DNA from: Parapedobacter indicus
Lineage (GTDB): Bacteria > Bacteroidota > Bacteroidia > Sphingobacteriales > Sphingobacteriaceae
Reading direction: 5' to 3'
Assembly (NCBI RefSeq): GCF_900113765.1
Contig: NZ_FOQO01000005.1
Span: 1 to 64,000 of the forward strand
Length of the DNA stretch: 64,000 nucleotides
Position 1 is the first letter of the stretch. Each line of letters begins with the position of its first letter. This document shows, one piece after another, positions 18,967-28,500 of the stretch. Under the pieces are notes generated by a model. It was not told where the DNA came from. It searched no databases and was given only the letters and a program-made list of their open reading frames with translations. A program made the translations under genes and the position numbers.

Positions 18967-19592
18967 TCACCCGGGGTTGATACGCTGTTATTGATATGCT
19001 GCGATTCTGCGTAGGATTCCCACCAATGCAAGACGGTGAACTCATCAAGGCGTTCCTTCTCGGACAGATCAATGTCTTTATTGATCATATACAGGTCGCC
19101 AGCGTGCAGCGTATCCAAAGACGGAAAGGACGATTCATAACTCTTCTCGACTTTCAAGGCTCCAGAAAACAGCTCGAGCGACTGCCCCGCTTCCCGGTCA
19201 AAGGCATCTACCTGTAATAAAAGAGGTAGTTCCAGTACTTCGACATCCATTAGCGAAGTATGCAAAGCAAAGGGCACAGCGGCCTTTTCGATATACAGGA
19301 CAGAGAGGCCATCTATGCGCACCCCGCCATTCGTTGTTTCTTCCAGCACACTTACCTGATCCCAGAAAAAAGCACGGTTTACAGAGTCACCGAACACCAA
19401 CTGAAACCGTGCGGGATCAGAAACCGTATCCTGAGGAAGATCCATATTGGTCAAGCTATCCGCAGCAGAAACCCTAGTTTTTGCCGCCTGTCGGCAGGCA
19501 CTGCCTAACGCCAGACAAATGAGAACCACAACAGTGGCTTTAAGCCGAATTTCTGCGTGTGAGCGGATTGCCGGGATCCAAGAATTTACCAT
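18963..19592 (-). CDS. Putative lipoprotein with FecR-like C-terminal region
   Basis: A 209-aa protein not recognised with certainty. It has a signal peptide with a lipobox-like LGSAC (C33). Residues about 120-185 (VLELPLLLQVDAFDREAG, LELFSGALKVEK, LHAGDLYMINKDI) look like the strand pattern of FecR sensor domains, where a LKPGEQ-like turn is usual. No sigma factor gene is adjacent. It probably faces the periplasm. The identification as FecR-like is tentative. Confidence 0.55.
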   Translation of the reverse strand: MVNSWIPAIRSHAEIRLKATVVVLICLALGSACRQAAKTRVSAADSLTNMDLPQDTVSDPARFQLVFGDSVNRAFFWDQVSVLEETTNGGVRIDGLSVLYIEKAAVPFALHTSLMDVEVLELPLLLQVDAFDREAGQSLELFSGALKVEKSYESSFPSLDTLHAGDLYMINKDIDLSEKERLDEFTVLHWWESYAESQHINNSVSTPGD

Positions 19593-19663
19593 GCGACGAA
19601 TTTCGAGAACAAAAGTGGCATTTGCAAAATCAAAACGTGTTCAAAAAATATTTTCATTTTTTC

Positions 19664-19694
19664 TTGCAATAGTGTATAAAATACACTATCTTTG
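19664..19694 (+). promoter_or_regulatory. Bacteroidota-type promoter overlapped by perfect palindrome
   Basis: TTG (19664-19666), 20 nt, TATCTTTG (19687-19694) is an exact match to the TTG-N19/21-TAnnTTTG promoter. A perfect inverted repeat ATAGTGTAT-AAA-ATACACTAT (19669-19689) fills the spacer and touches the -7 box, which is where a repressor dimer would block polymerase. The regulator is unknown. Confidence 0.7.
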
Positions 19695-19699
19695 TATTA

Positions 19700-19767
19700 T
19701 CATAATTTAGGTTTATAATTGGTTAGTAAAGGTTTCCATTCTCCCCGTTTGGAAACCTTTCATTTTT
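19700..19767 (+). ncRNA. Candidate short RNA or attenuated leader
   Basis: Transcription from the promoter ending at 19694 should start near 19700 and end at the hairpin plus T6 at 19728-19766, giving an RNA of about 65-70 nt with no open reading frame of note. It contains TAGGTTTATAATTGGTTA (19708-19725), nearly identical to the sequence upstream of the sigma factor at 62572. It may be an independent small RNA or a terminated leader of the DUF4833 gene. It matches no RNA family I recognise. Confidence 0.4.
19728..19766 (+). terminator. Rho-independent terminator
   Basis: A perfect 11-bp stem, AAAGGTTTCCA (19728-19738) with TGGAAACCTTT (19750-19760), an 11-nt loop and then CATTTTTT on the plus strand. 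It lies 34 nt after a strong promoter and 145 nt before the next gene, so it is not the 3' end of a protein gene. Confidence 0.7.
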
Positions 19768-19886
19768 TCATTATAACTAACCCATTTCTTTGAAGAATTT
19801 TAGTCGCAAAGGCCTACTTCGCAGCAACTGGAATTTTGTCGTCCATCACCGGGTATAAGTTTTAAAATTTGCTCGATAAATTTCGC

Positions 19887-19906
19887 TATCTTTGGAAAAA
19901 GGAGGT
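19887..19906 (+). promoter_or_regulatory. -7 box and perfect Shine-Dalgarno site before the DUF4833 gene
   Basis: TATCTTTG (19887-19894) is followed by AAGGAGGT (19899-19906), 5 nt before the ATG at 19912. The SD supports this start over the in-frame ATG at 19984. Confidence 0.6.
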
Positions 19907-19911
19907 GCATT

Positions 19912-20523
19912 ATGCAATGCTGTTCATTGGTTCAGCCATCGATACAAAAAAATCTGTGGCAATACACCCGACTGAAAGGTTATATGAGTTTTGTCCTTCT
20001 TTTTTCCGCATTAGGCCTGATTGCGCAGGAAAGCAAATTCAACAAAAAGGTCGTCGTAGACCAGTTGCCTGTGCCCAATGAAAAGAAGCAATTGTTTTAC
20101 TTGCAACGCGATCCGGATGAAAATACGGTGATCTATCAACTCAATATGACAGACAGCGTAATAGACCCGGATGAACCTATAAATGTATATTGGATCCGCT
20201 ATGCGGAAGGCGGGGTACGCAAAGACCTAAACTTTATACAGCGCACAATGGCATATGGTATCAGTCATAAACCGCTTGGCAACGGGAGTTACGAACTACG
20301 TCTCACAGCTTACAAGAGTCGCCCCCTACGGCTTTCCTATTGCGACAAAAGCAAAAAATATGTGGTATATGCTTCCATTGATAACCGAGAAGCAATTCTT
20401 GATCGAATCTTTGTGCGCATCGACGGCGGAAGTCAGTTTAATCCCGACATCGCCTATTTCGAATTGAAAGGGCGGGATACCGCAACCTTCGCTCCTGTGA
20501 CGGAACGGATTAAGCCGGACTAG
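19912..20523 (+). CDS. DUF4833 domain-containing protein
   Basis: A 203-aa protein resembling the DUF4833 family. A hydrophobic segment at residues 25-38 (MSFVLLFSALGLIAQ) acts as signal peptide or anchor. The conserved body includes NVYWIRYAEGGVRKDL, KPLGNGSYELRLTAY and a beta-rich C-terminus. Function is unknown. The start is chosen on the perfect SD site; a start at 19984 would give a more standard signal peptide of the same frame. The stop overlaps the convergent bshC stop by 4 nt. Confidence 0.75.
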   Translation: MQCCSLVQPSIQKNLWQYTRLKGYMSFVLLFSALGLIAQESKFNKKVVVDQLPVPNEKKQLFYLQRDPDENTVIYQLNMTDSVIDPDEPINVYWIRYAEGGVRKDLNFIQRTMAYGISHKPLGNGSYELRLTAYKSRPLRLSYCDKSKKYVVYASIDNREAILDRIFVRIDGGSQFNPDIAYFELKGRDTATFAPVTERIKPD

Positions 20524-22109
20524 TAGATAATTGTAAATTTAAAAGTTAACGGATTAAAGTGCTCGATTAACTCATTGATCAATCGGTCTCCATACTTTAC
20601 GTAAAGCAGTCCGAAATTTTCGGATCGTTCCTGAAGCACCCCTCCGGGAAAAAGTTTTTCCTTAATACGGTCTATTTGAATCAGTGCGTCCTCATGATTC
20701 CGTTTATCTGCCTTCAGTAGTTTTTTCTCCAGGTTATTGATTGCCTTCTTCAGCCTTGCCTTTACCGCGTCGGTGCTTGCCCCTAGCGTCGGATCAATCT
20801 TGTGAGCGCGCAGGCGCAGTTTGCTGAAGATGGCATTGAGCTCCATCCACTCGTCGTGGAGGTTTAGCCGGTGCTTCGTATGCCTACGCACGTATTCCCT
20901 TTTCAATTCATCGGTTGCTTTGAATATACTCCGGAATGTTAGGTCTAGACGGAGCACTTTTACCGCCATGTTGTCATCGGTTATCATCGCCGAATTGCGT
21001 GGCACCAAAATCGGAAAATCCACGCCATAATGCTGGAAGCAGGCTTTTAATTGCAGCCAATAGACCATTTCGGCCCCTCCGCCAATATAAGCGAGATTGG
21101 GCAAGATCAACTCCTGATATAAAGGCCGCATGACCACATTAGGGCTGAACCGTTCTGGATGATGGTGTATCTCCGCCCGTAACTCATCCTCGGTAAAATA
21201 AATTTCCTGGTGAAGCACCTCATACCGACCATCGCCAAGCCGGACGATGCGCTCACGGAACGCATCCGTCAAGTAAAAAAAATTGATTTCGCGGGCATGT
21301 ACCTGAGTTGAAAATCCAGCATCCTTCAATGCCCTGGAGGTCCGTTCGATGGCATTGTGGCTATATTCGCCCAGGATATCCTGTTCAATTACCGGCGCAA
21401 AACATTGTTTAAGCGAGCGGTCGTCCGCATCCATAACGATCAATCCATAGGAACCGAACAGCTGATGGACAAGGTGCCTTGTGGCGGCAGCGAGGTTATC
21501 CTGTTGCAGGTAAGCTTCATCGACCATGCGCGATAACCGGGATGAATTTTCCGAGAGACCAAGGAAATTTTGGTACTGACGCGCCACTTCCGCAATGCCT
21601 TCTGTTTCCATCCGCCCCGTAGCTCCCTGTGCCTTGGCTTCCCAGGTTATCTTTCTTCCGTGAAGCCGGACATGGTTAATTTCAGCAAAATCATGGTCTT
21701 CCGTGGCCATCCAATAGACAGGCACAAAGGAATATGCCGGAAATGCCTTCTTTAGATCCTGCGCAAGCCGGATTGTACTCGCAATCTTGAAAATGAAATA
21801 CAAGGGCCCCGTGAAAATATTCAGCTGATGCCCCGTGGTGACGGTAAAGGTTTGCTCGCTGGCCAGCGCCTCCACATTGGCGGCCACTGACTGTTCGCTC
21901 TGCAACAAGTCTCCATACTGATGTTTGAGCCGTTGCACCAATATTCCCCGATCGGTTTTTCCCGCTTTAGACGTTATCTGTCGCGCAAAGCCTTCCATAT
22001 CCGGCCGGTTGCCCGCAAAGGGTTCAAGAGCCGGATCGTTATTCAAATAAGCCAACAGTGTCTTTGAAAAGCTGTTGGTATCCTTATAATCTATGTAGGT
22101 TGCCTTCAT
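20520..22109 (-). CDS. bshC: Bacillithiol biosynthesis cysteine-adding enzyme BshC
   Basis: Adds cysteine to glucosaminyl-malate in the last step of bacillithiol synthesis, in the cytoplasm. The 529-aa protein has the family's GHQLNIFTGPLYFIFKIAST and VYWMATEDHDFAEINH segments, a later LPNLAYIGGGAEMVYWLQLK and a C-terminal coiled coil (about residues 440-500). The ATG at 22109 is preferred over an upstream one at 22118; a TATCTTTG box lies 6 nt before it, suggesting a leaderless mRNA. bshA and bshB are not in the window. Confidence 0.93.
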   Translation of the reverse strand: MKATYIDYKDTNSFSKTLLAYLNNDPALEPFAGNRPDMEGFARQITSKAGKTDRGILVQRLKHQYGDLLQSEQSVAANVEALASEQTFTVTTGHQLNIFTGPLYFIFKIASTIRLAQDLKKAFPAYSFVPVYWMATEDHDFAEINHVRLHGRKITWEAKAQGATGRMETEGIAEVARQYQNFLGLSENSSRLSRMVDEAYLQQDNLAAATRHLVHQLFGSYGLIVMDADDRSLKQCFAPVIEQDILGEYSHNAIERTSRALKDAGFSTQVHAREINFFYLTDAFRERIVRLGDGRYEVLHQEIYFTEDELRAEIHHHPERFSPNVVMRPLYQELILPNLAYIGGGAEMVYWLQLKACFQHYGVDFPILVPRNSAMITDDNMAVKVLRLDLTFRSIFKATDELKREYVRRHTKHRLNLHDEWMELNAIFSKLRLRAHKIDPTLGASTDAVKARLKKAINNLEKKLLKADKRNHEDALIQIDRIKEKLFPGGVLQERSENFGLLYVKYGDRLINELIEHFNPLTFKFTIIY

Positions 22110-22156
22110 CGCAAACAAAGATAGGGGTTGCCGTCAAAAGCCGCGATTGATAACGA

Positions 22157-23491
22157 TTATTTGACAATCGTTCCATACAGGTCGAAGTCTTCCGCGCGGT
22201 CTATGCAGACCTGCGCAAACCGGCCAGGCGTAACATACTGGTTCGCAGCGCGAACAAGCACCTCGTTATCCACTTCCGGAGAATCGTATTCCGTACGGCC
22301 CACAAAATATTCGCCCTCCACCTTGTCTACCAGCACTTTGTAGGTGTTACCAATCCGGGTTTGGTTGATGTCATACGATATACCCTGCTGGATTTCCATA
22401 ATCTCTTCCACACGGTAGGCCTTCACGGTTTCAGGAATGTCATCGACCAGGCTATGTGCGTGGGTTTTCTCTTCATGCGAATAGGTAAAACAGCCCAAAC
22501 GGTCAAAACGGGTATCCGCGACCCACTGCTGAAGTTCCTCAAAATCCCGTTCAGTTTCTCCCGGATATCCGCATATGAGCGTTGTACGCAAGGCAATATC
22601 GGGTACGTAATCGCGGATAGCATGAATCAGATCCAACGTTTTCTGCTTGGTGATTCCGCGGCGCATCGATCGGAGCATGTTGTCACTGATGTGCTGCAAG
22701 GGCATATCGAGGTAGTTACAGATATTGGCGCGCTCTTTCATAACTTCCAGCACATCCATCGGGAATCCCGATGGATAAGCGTATTGCAGCCGGATCCATT
22801 CAATCCCGTCAACATCCGAGAGGCGTCGGAGCAGATCTGCAAGGTTCCGTTTGCCATACAGGTCCAATCCATAGTAGGTAAGATCCTGTGCAATCAATAT
22901 AAGCTCCTTGGTGCCGTTTTTAGCAAGGTGCTGCGCTTCCATCACCAGGCTTTCCATCGACTTGGATACGTGCTTGCCCCGCATGAGCGGAATGGCGCAA
23001 AATGAGCAGGGCCGGTTGCAGCCCTCTGCGATTTTGAAATAGGCGAAATGCGAAGGCGTCGTAAGCATGCGTTCGCCCAGCAATTCATGCTTATAATCAG
23101 CACCTAAGGTACCTAGCAACGCTTGCAGGTCATTTGTTCCGAAGTACGCATCTACATTGGGAATCTCTGCCTCCAGGTCCGGCTTGTAGCGCTCGGAAAG
23201 ACAGCCTGTCACGATCACCTTTCCGACCTTGCCTTCCTCTTTGAGTGCACTGTATTGCAAAATGGTATCGATGGACTCCTGCTTGGCATTGTCGATAAAG
23301 CCGCACGTATTGATGACGACGATGTCATCGGCCTGTACATGGGATGCTTCGTGCACCACCGGCATGCTGTTACCACGCAATTGGCCCATTAGTACTTCGC
23401 TATCGTGGATGTTTTTAGAACAGCCCAATGTGACCACATTCACACGCGGCTTCTGCGTCGCGGCAGGTGGTTTTATGTGTTTTGTCCTCAT
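22157..23491 (-). CDS. rimO: Ribosomal protein uS12 methylthiotransferase RimO
   Basis: Radical-SAM enzyme that adds a methylthio group to an aspartate of ribosomal protein S12. The 444-aa protein has the UPF0004 domain with iron-sulfur cysteines C24, C63 and C97, then the radical-SAM CxxxCxxC (C158, C162, C165 in EGCNRPCSFCAIP) and a C-terminal TRAM domain (about 380-444). It lies 12 nt after ftsY on the same strand, in the ribosome/SRP cluster. Confidence 0.96.
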   Translation of the reverse strand: MRTKHIKPPAATQKPRVNVVTLGCSKNIHDSEVLMGQLRGNSMPVVHEASHVQADDIVVINTCGFIDNAKQESIDTILQYSALKEEGKVGKVIVTGCLSERYKPDLEAEIPNVDAYFGTNDLQALLGTLGADYKHELLGERMLTTPSHFAYFKIAEGCNRPCSFCAIPLMRGKHVSKSMESLVMEAQHLAKNGTKELILIAQDLTYYGLDLYGKRNLADLLRRLSDVDGIEWIRLQYAYPSGFPMDVLEVMKERANICNYLDMPLQHISDNMLRSMRRGITKQKTLDLIHAIRDYVPDIALRTTLICGYPGETERDFEELQQWVADTRFDRLGCFTYSHEEKTHAHSLVDDIPETVKAYRVEEIMEIQQGISYDINQTRIGNTYKVLVDKVEGEYFVGRTEYDSPEVDNEVLVRAANQYVTPGRFAQVCIDRAEDFDLYGTIVK

Positions 23492-23503
23492 TGTAATTAT
23501 GCG

Positions 23504-24466
23504 TCACTTAAATAGCGAATCAACAAATTCCTTTTTATTGAATAATTGCAGGTCGCCTACTTTTTCGCCTACCCCGATGTATTTCACGGGGATTTTGAAC
23601 TGGTCGGAGATACCGATAACTACCCCTCCCTTTGCCGTTCCATCAAGCTTCGTAAGTGCCAGCGCATTGACGTCCGTAGCTTGGGTAAATTGCCTGCATT
23701 GCTCAATGGCATTCTGTCCGGTTGAGGCATCGAGCACCAAAAGTATCTCATGCGGCGCACCTGGAACAACTTTCTGCATGACCTGCTTAATTTTTGTAAG
23801 CTCATTCATCAGGGCCACTTTATTATGCAGCCGCCCGGCGGTATCTATGATCGCCACGTCATCGCCATTGGCAACGGCGGATTTGACGGTATCAAAAGCC
23901 ACCGATGCGGGGTCTGACCCCATCGCCTGTGCAACGACACGCACGCCTACACGCTCGCCCCATAATTTAATTTGGTCTACCGCCGCTGCCCGGAATGTAT
24001 CGGCCGCACCCAATACCACGCGGTTTCCGGCTTCTTTGAGCTGATGGGCCAATTTGCCGATGGTAGTGGTTTTGCCTACGCCGTTGACCCCTACTACCAT
24101 AATCACATACGGCTTATGGTTGCCATACTCAAAATGCTCGAAGTCGGAACTGTTATTTTCAGCAAGCAGCGCCTGGATTTCTTCCCGCAACAGGACATGA
24201 AGCTCGGAGGTATTTACGTACTTATCGCGTGCCACGCGTGCCTGGATACGTTCGATGATTTTAAGCGTAGTGGATACGCCGACATCCGAAGTAACCAATA
24301 CTTCTTCCAGATCGTCCAGCACTTCGTCATCAACGGTGGATTTTCCCACCACGGCTTTGGTTATCTTGGAGAAAAACCCTTCCTTGGTCTTCTCAAGGCC
24401 CCGGTCAAGCGCTTCCTGCGCTTCCGGTGTTTCCTGCTTTTTTTTGAAAAAATCAAATAGTCCCAT
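23504..24466 (-). CDS. ftsY: Signal recognition particle receptor FtsY
   Basis: GTPase receptor that docks SRP-ribosome complexes at the membrane. The 320-aa protein is short at the N-terminus, lacking a long acidic A domain, as in many Bacteroidota. NG-domain motifs are clear: GVNGVGKTTTIGKLA (G1), DTFRAAAVDQ, DTAGRLHNK (G3) and TKLDGTAKGG (G4). It is downstream of rpmB-rpmG-DUF4295 and just upstream of rimO. A strong hairpin separates it from the DUF4295 gene, so it may have its own promoter. Confidence 0.96.
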   Translation of the reverse strand: MGLFDFFKKKQETPEAQEALDRGLEKTKEGFFSKITKAVVGKSTVDDEVLDDLEEVLVTSDVGVSTTLKIIERIQARVARDKYVNTSELHVLLREEIQALLAENNSSDFEHFEYGNHKPYVIMVVGVNGVGKTTTIGKLAHQLKEAGNRVVLGAADTFRAAAVDQIKLWGERVGVRVVAQAMGSDPASVAFDTVKSAVANGDDVAIIDTAGRLHNKVALMNELTKIKQVMQKVVPGAPHEILLVLDASTGQNAIEQCRQFTQATDVNALALTKLDGTAKGGVVIGISDQFKIPVKYIGVGEKVGDLQLFNKKEFVDSLFK

Positions 24467-24576
24467 AGCCAGCTCGGTAAAAAAGATTCATTCGAAAATA
24501 ACCTGTTCTTAAGGCCTCATGGAACCTGCATTCTCATCACTTTCTTGCTAGGCGATGACACGACAGGTTTCATAAC

Positions 24577-24613
24577 AAAAAAGCCCTTCCGGCAGGCTCC
24601 GAAACGGCTTTTT
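24577..24613 (-). terminator. Rho-independent terminator after DUF4295
   Basis: On the minus strand AAAAAGCC pairs with GGCTTTTTT, extended by an inner TTTCGG/CCGGAA stem around AGCCTG. T-runs on both strands make it bidirectional in form. It ends the rpmB-rpmG-DUF4295 transcript 21 nt after the last stop codon. Confidence 0.8.
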
Positions 24614-24633
24614 ACATATCCTATACACAAAAA

Positions 24634-24816
24634 CTACTGTGCCGATTCAATAACGGCTTCACGGGCCACTTCGATGGCTTCTTTTACGTGGTCGTTGTGT
24701 GCAATCAGTTCTTTAAAGGTATATGCACCGGTCTTCGGAGACCTAACAGCGGTAATGACCTTCGTATAATCTTTGCCTTTACCCGTTTTTAGCGATGCTA
24801 CTGCTTTCTTTGCCAT
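24634..24816 (-). CDS. DUF4295 domain-containing protein (small ribosome-cluster protein)
   Basis: A 60-aa basic protein beginning MAKKAVASLKTGKGKDYTKV. This family is found in Bacteroidota directly after rpmG, as here, suggesting a ribosome-associated role. Function is unproven. Lys-rich N-terminus and a helical C-terminus (DHVKEAIEVAREAVIESAQ) are visible. It is followed by a strong terminator. Confidence 0.88.
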   Translation of the reverse strand: MAKKAVASLKTGKGKDYTKVITAVRSPKTGAYTFKELIAHNDHVKEAIEVAREAVIESAQ

Positions 24817-24860
24817 GTCTTATTGTATTGTGCAAATTGCTGTTGAAAGCAACTGCGGAT

Positions 24861-25043
24861 TTACTTAATTTCTTTATGAACGGTTACGCGTCTCAACACA
24901 GGATTGAATTTCTTCAACTCCAACCGCTCCGTTGTGTTCTTTTTGTTTTTTGTGGTGATGTAACGTGACATCCCGGGAAGCCCGCTTTCTTTGTGCTCGG
25001 TACACTCCAGAATCACCTGCACCCTATTTCCTTTTTTTGCCAT
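24861..25043 (-). CDS. rpmG: 50S ribosomal protein L33
   Basis: A 60-aa L33 protein: [18 protein letters not shown], then [18 protein letters not shown] and [20 protein letters not shown]. The zinc-binding CxxC pairs of C+ type L33 are absent, with a single Cys at position 14. Cotranscribed with rpmB upstream and DUF4295 downstream. Confidence 0.96.
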   Translation of the reverse strand: MAKKGNRVQVILECTEHKESGLPGMSRYITTKNKKNTTERLELKKFNPVLRRVTVHKEIK

Positions 25044-25092
25044 TGTCCTATTGTGTTATTATCCACCGCAAGTCGGGCGGAAACTGTCTTAA

Positions 25093-25326
25093 TTAAACGT
25101 ATCCCTTTTTGATAAATTTGTTGATCACGGCGGTAATGCCGTTTTTATTGATGGTCTTTATCGCTGAGGTGGACACTTTCAGGGTAATCCAACGGTTTTC
25201 CTCGGGAATAAAAAATCGCTTGGTCTGCAGGTTCGGGTAAAACTTGCGCTTCGTCTTCTTGTTCGAATTGGAAACGTTGTATCCGTTCATCGCCCCTTTT
25301 CCTGTTAAATCACAAACTCTTGACAT
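25093..25326 (-). CDS. rpmB: 50S ribosomal protein L28
   Basis: A 77-aa L28 protein: MSRVCDLTGKGAMNGYNVSN, a basic KKTKRKFYPNLQ segment and the conserved end INKNGITAVINKFIKKGYV. The open frame extends upstream to 25377, but the family start MSRVC at 25326 is clear. First gene of the ribosomal cluster. Confidence 0.96.
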   Translation of the reverse strand: MSRVCDLTGKGAMNGYNVSNSNKKTKRKFYPNLQTKRFFIPEENRWITLKVSTSAIKTINKNGITAVINKFIKKGYV

Positions 25327-25472
25327 GATCGTATGCTGTTTAATCTTTTTAAATGCCTTTTCGCAAAGAGCTTGCAAATATCAGCATTTGTTTTCTATTA
25401 TACAATTTTTTTTCAAAACAAAAACGTGCGCAGTACTGTATATTTAATTATCCAGCATAGCTAAGCAGGCAG

Positions 25473-25512
25473 ATGCATACCCGTGACTACGAATATGCAT
25501 ACCGGTGACTAC
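25473..25512. repeat. Direct repeat upstream of susC (two 18-nt copies, 22-nt period)
   Basis: ATGCATACCCGTGACTAC (25473-25490) and ATGCATACCGGTGACTAC (25495-25512) differ at one base and repeat every 22 nt, about two helical turns. They end 38 nt before the susC ATG, a suitable position for an activator bound as a tandem dimer. Nothing else is recognised in the 224-nt gap between rpmB and susC. Confidence 0.7.
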
Positions 25513-25550
25513 CGGATAACTACTATTGCTTGTACTAATTTCGAGTAATT

Positions 25551-28500
25551 ATGGTAAAACGCATGGGTAAAAAGGTGCTAATACCGATCATGATCTGCTG
25601 GATATCATGCACTTGGTTAACTGGTCACGCCCAACAGGGCACTCTAAAACAACGCACGGCCCCACAGGATACCTCAGCCCGACCCCGCGACACGACGCTA
25701 TCCGACTCGGCACAAAAAGTAGTAAAAGGTAAGGTAACCAACGAAAACGGAACGGCCCTCGCCGGCGTAACCATCGGCATCAAGGGTTCGGAAACACAAA
25801 CGCAATCCGACGACCAAGGAGCATTTGAAATCCGCTCGTCCACAGACTCAGCCGTCGTGCTTACTTTTTCAATGCTCGGTTTCGAGCCCTTTGAGATTCC
25901 CATGAGTGTGGCCAACGGGCAAACCATCGTGCTCATGCCTTCTGAGGCCAAAACGCTGGAAGAGGTCGTGGTCATCGGATATGGTACCGTGCAACGGCAA
26001 AACCTAACCGGTGCAGTGAGTTCACTGGAAGGCGACGCTTTCCAAAACAATGCCATCACAAACACAGAAGATGGCATCGCTGGCAAAATCGCCGGCGTAC
26101 GGGTAAGCCAGCGTACCGGTGGTCCAGGCAAAGCAGCCAATATCAAAATAAGGGGGCTGAACTCCATCACCGCATCCAGCAATCCCTTGTATGTCATCGA
26201 CGGCATCCCACAGGATCACATGCGAAATGTAAATCCCCGGGATATTGCCTCGATGGAAGTGCTGAAAGATGCGTCGGCATCGGCCATATACGGTGCGCGT
26301 GGAGGTAATGGGGTCGTTGTCATCACCACCAAATCGGGTGCATCAGGGGCCACCCAAGTGGATTTCAGCAGCTATGCCGGTTTCCAGGAGGCAGACCGCT
26401 TCCTACCCATGATGGATACTCGTGAATATACCGCCTATATCCGCTATTTACGCGATTCGCGCTTTCAGCAAACCGGCGGCGATTTATCCTTGCCGATTTC
26501 CAGCCGTCCGGCAGAATACCAGTATCCCGAAGGTTACACGAATCCGGCTTCGCTGCCCGACAACAACTGGCAAGACATCGTCTACCAGCGTGCGCCCATG
26601 CAGAACTATGCGCTGACCGTATCCGGCGGAGGAGATGTAGGTACGTTCCTGTTGTCCGGTTCTTACTTGAATCAGGACGGTGTTATGCAATACACAGGTT
26701 TTGAACGGTACAACCTGCGTGCCAATACCAACTTCAACATCGGCGATAAAATCAAGGTAGGCACAAACGTAGCTGCCTCCTTTAACCGGATGGACGATCC
26801 GGAAACCGATGGAAAAGAGAGTAACGCCCACTATGCCCTCGCCATGCCTCCGGTCGTCGGCATCGAGCAAAACACCGAAGCCACCGGCTATTCGCCCGCA
26901 CAAACGTACATCAATCCCTTGGCGCGGCTTCGCGAAATGACGGCCCGGGCCAAAGCAAGCGAACTGCAGATCAATAGTTTCGCAGAATATCTTCCCATCG
27001 AAGGAATGACGCTACGAAGCCAGATCGGTTATATTTCCGCGCATGCCGCTTACAACGAGTTTACGCCGGCCAACGTAAATCGGGGTGCCCAGGCCAATGG
27101 CTACGCTTCCAGTACCGACAATTATTCGTTCAGCATACAAAATACCGCCACTTACCGGCCAAATTTGGGCGAGAACCACGCATTGGAGCTTTTATTGGGG
27201 CAGAGTTACGAAAACATCCGCCAGGAAATCCTAGCCGCGGCGGGCGATGGCTATCCGAACGACCTGCTTCCTACGCTGAACAATGCCAACAACCCCACCT
27301 TGGCAAGCACTACCATCGGCGAAAGCGCAGTCACCTCATTTTTCGGTCGTGCACACTATCAATTCCTTGACAAATACCTGCTATCGATAAGCGCACGGTA
27401 CGACGGATCGTCGCGTTTCGGCGCCAACAATAAGTGGGGATTATTTCCTGCGGTGTCTGCCGGATGGAAAATTAATGGCGAACCGTTCCTGCAGGATGCC
27501 GAATGGCTGACGTTGCTGAAGATACGGGCGTCTATCGGTAAAGCCGGCAATGACCGGATCGGAAACTACGAGCACATCTCGCTGCTGGGGTTCCAAGACT
27601 ACAACTTAAACGGAAAGCTGGTCAATGGACTGGTGCCTAGCAATATTGCCAACCAAAACCTCAGTTGGGAAACGACGGTATCACGGGACATCGGACTCGA
27701 TTTCTGGCTGTTTGATAACCGGATCCGTTTGACTGCCGATGTTTACTTCAATAAAACGACCGATCTGCTGCTCAATGTACCCGTTACCCGGGTGAGCGGT
27801 TTTTCAACCATCCGGCGTAATGTGGGAGAAGTGGAGAACAAAGGGTTTGAATTGGAGCTGACGACCCAAAATATTAAAACGGAGAATTTCACCTGGGAGA
27901 CCTCCGCCAATTTTTCCAGGAATAACAACAGCGTACTCGCGCTAGCGCCGGGCATCGACCAGCTGATTATGCTGAGCACATTGAATGACTTCAATGCTTA
28001 CGCTACCATCGTAGGTCAGCCTATCGGAAGTTTTTATATGTACAAAACGGACGGAGTGTTGCTGCCGGAAGATTTCGACGCCGACGGAAACGCATTGGTG
28101 CCAATCGTCAATGGACAGCTAGAAGGCAATCTGAAAATCGTGGATCTAAACAACGACGGGCAGATAAACGAGCAGGATCATACCATTGTAGGCAACGCTC
28201 AGCCCGATTTCTTATGGGGCCTGTCGAGCCGGTTGACCTACCAAGGATTTGATTTCAGCTTCGATATTCAAGGGCAACAGGGGGGCGATCTTTTCTATCT
28301 GGGCAGGCGCGGCTTCAACAATGGACTGGGTGAAGGTACTAACCAGTACCGCGATTGGCTGCATGCCTACAAACCCGCCGCGTATGCCGCCAATATTCCC
28401 GATGGGATCGATATGGGATGGGACGGAAAAACCCCGAGTGTGGTCGGCGTAAACCCGCCCTACAACGACACCTGGATATACGATGCTACATTTGTACGGA

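Larger units (their letters stand above)
19593..19911. other. Regulatory intergenic region with promoters and hairpin
   Basis: This 319-nt AT-rich gap holds no supported gene. It contains a TTG-N20-TATCTTTG promoter overlapped by a palindrome (19664-19694), a short predicted transcript closed by a hairpin (19728-19766), and near its right end a second TATCTTTG box (19887-19894) with a perfect SD site for the DUF4833 gene. Between about 19775 and 19880 nothing else is recognised. Confidence 0.7.

Noticed and set aside
23229..24044. 271-aa open frame on the plus strand
   Set aside because: Antisense to rimO and ftsY, both certain; Ser/Thr/Cys-rich composition typical of a shadow frame.
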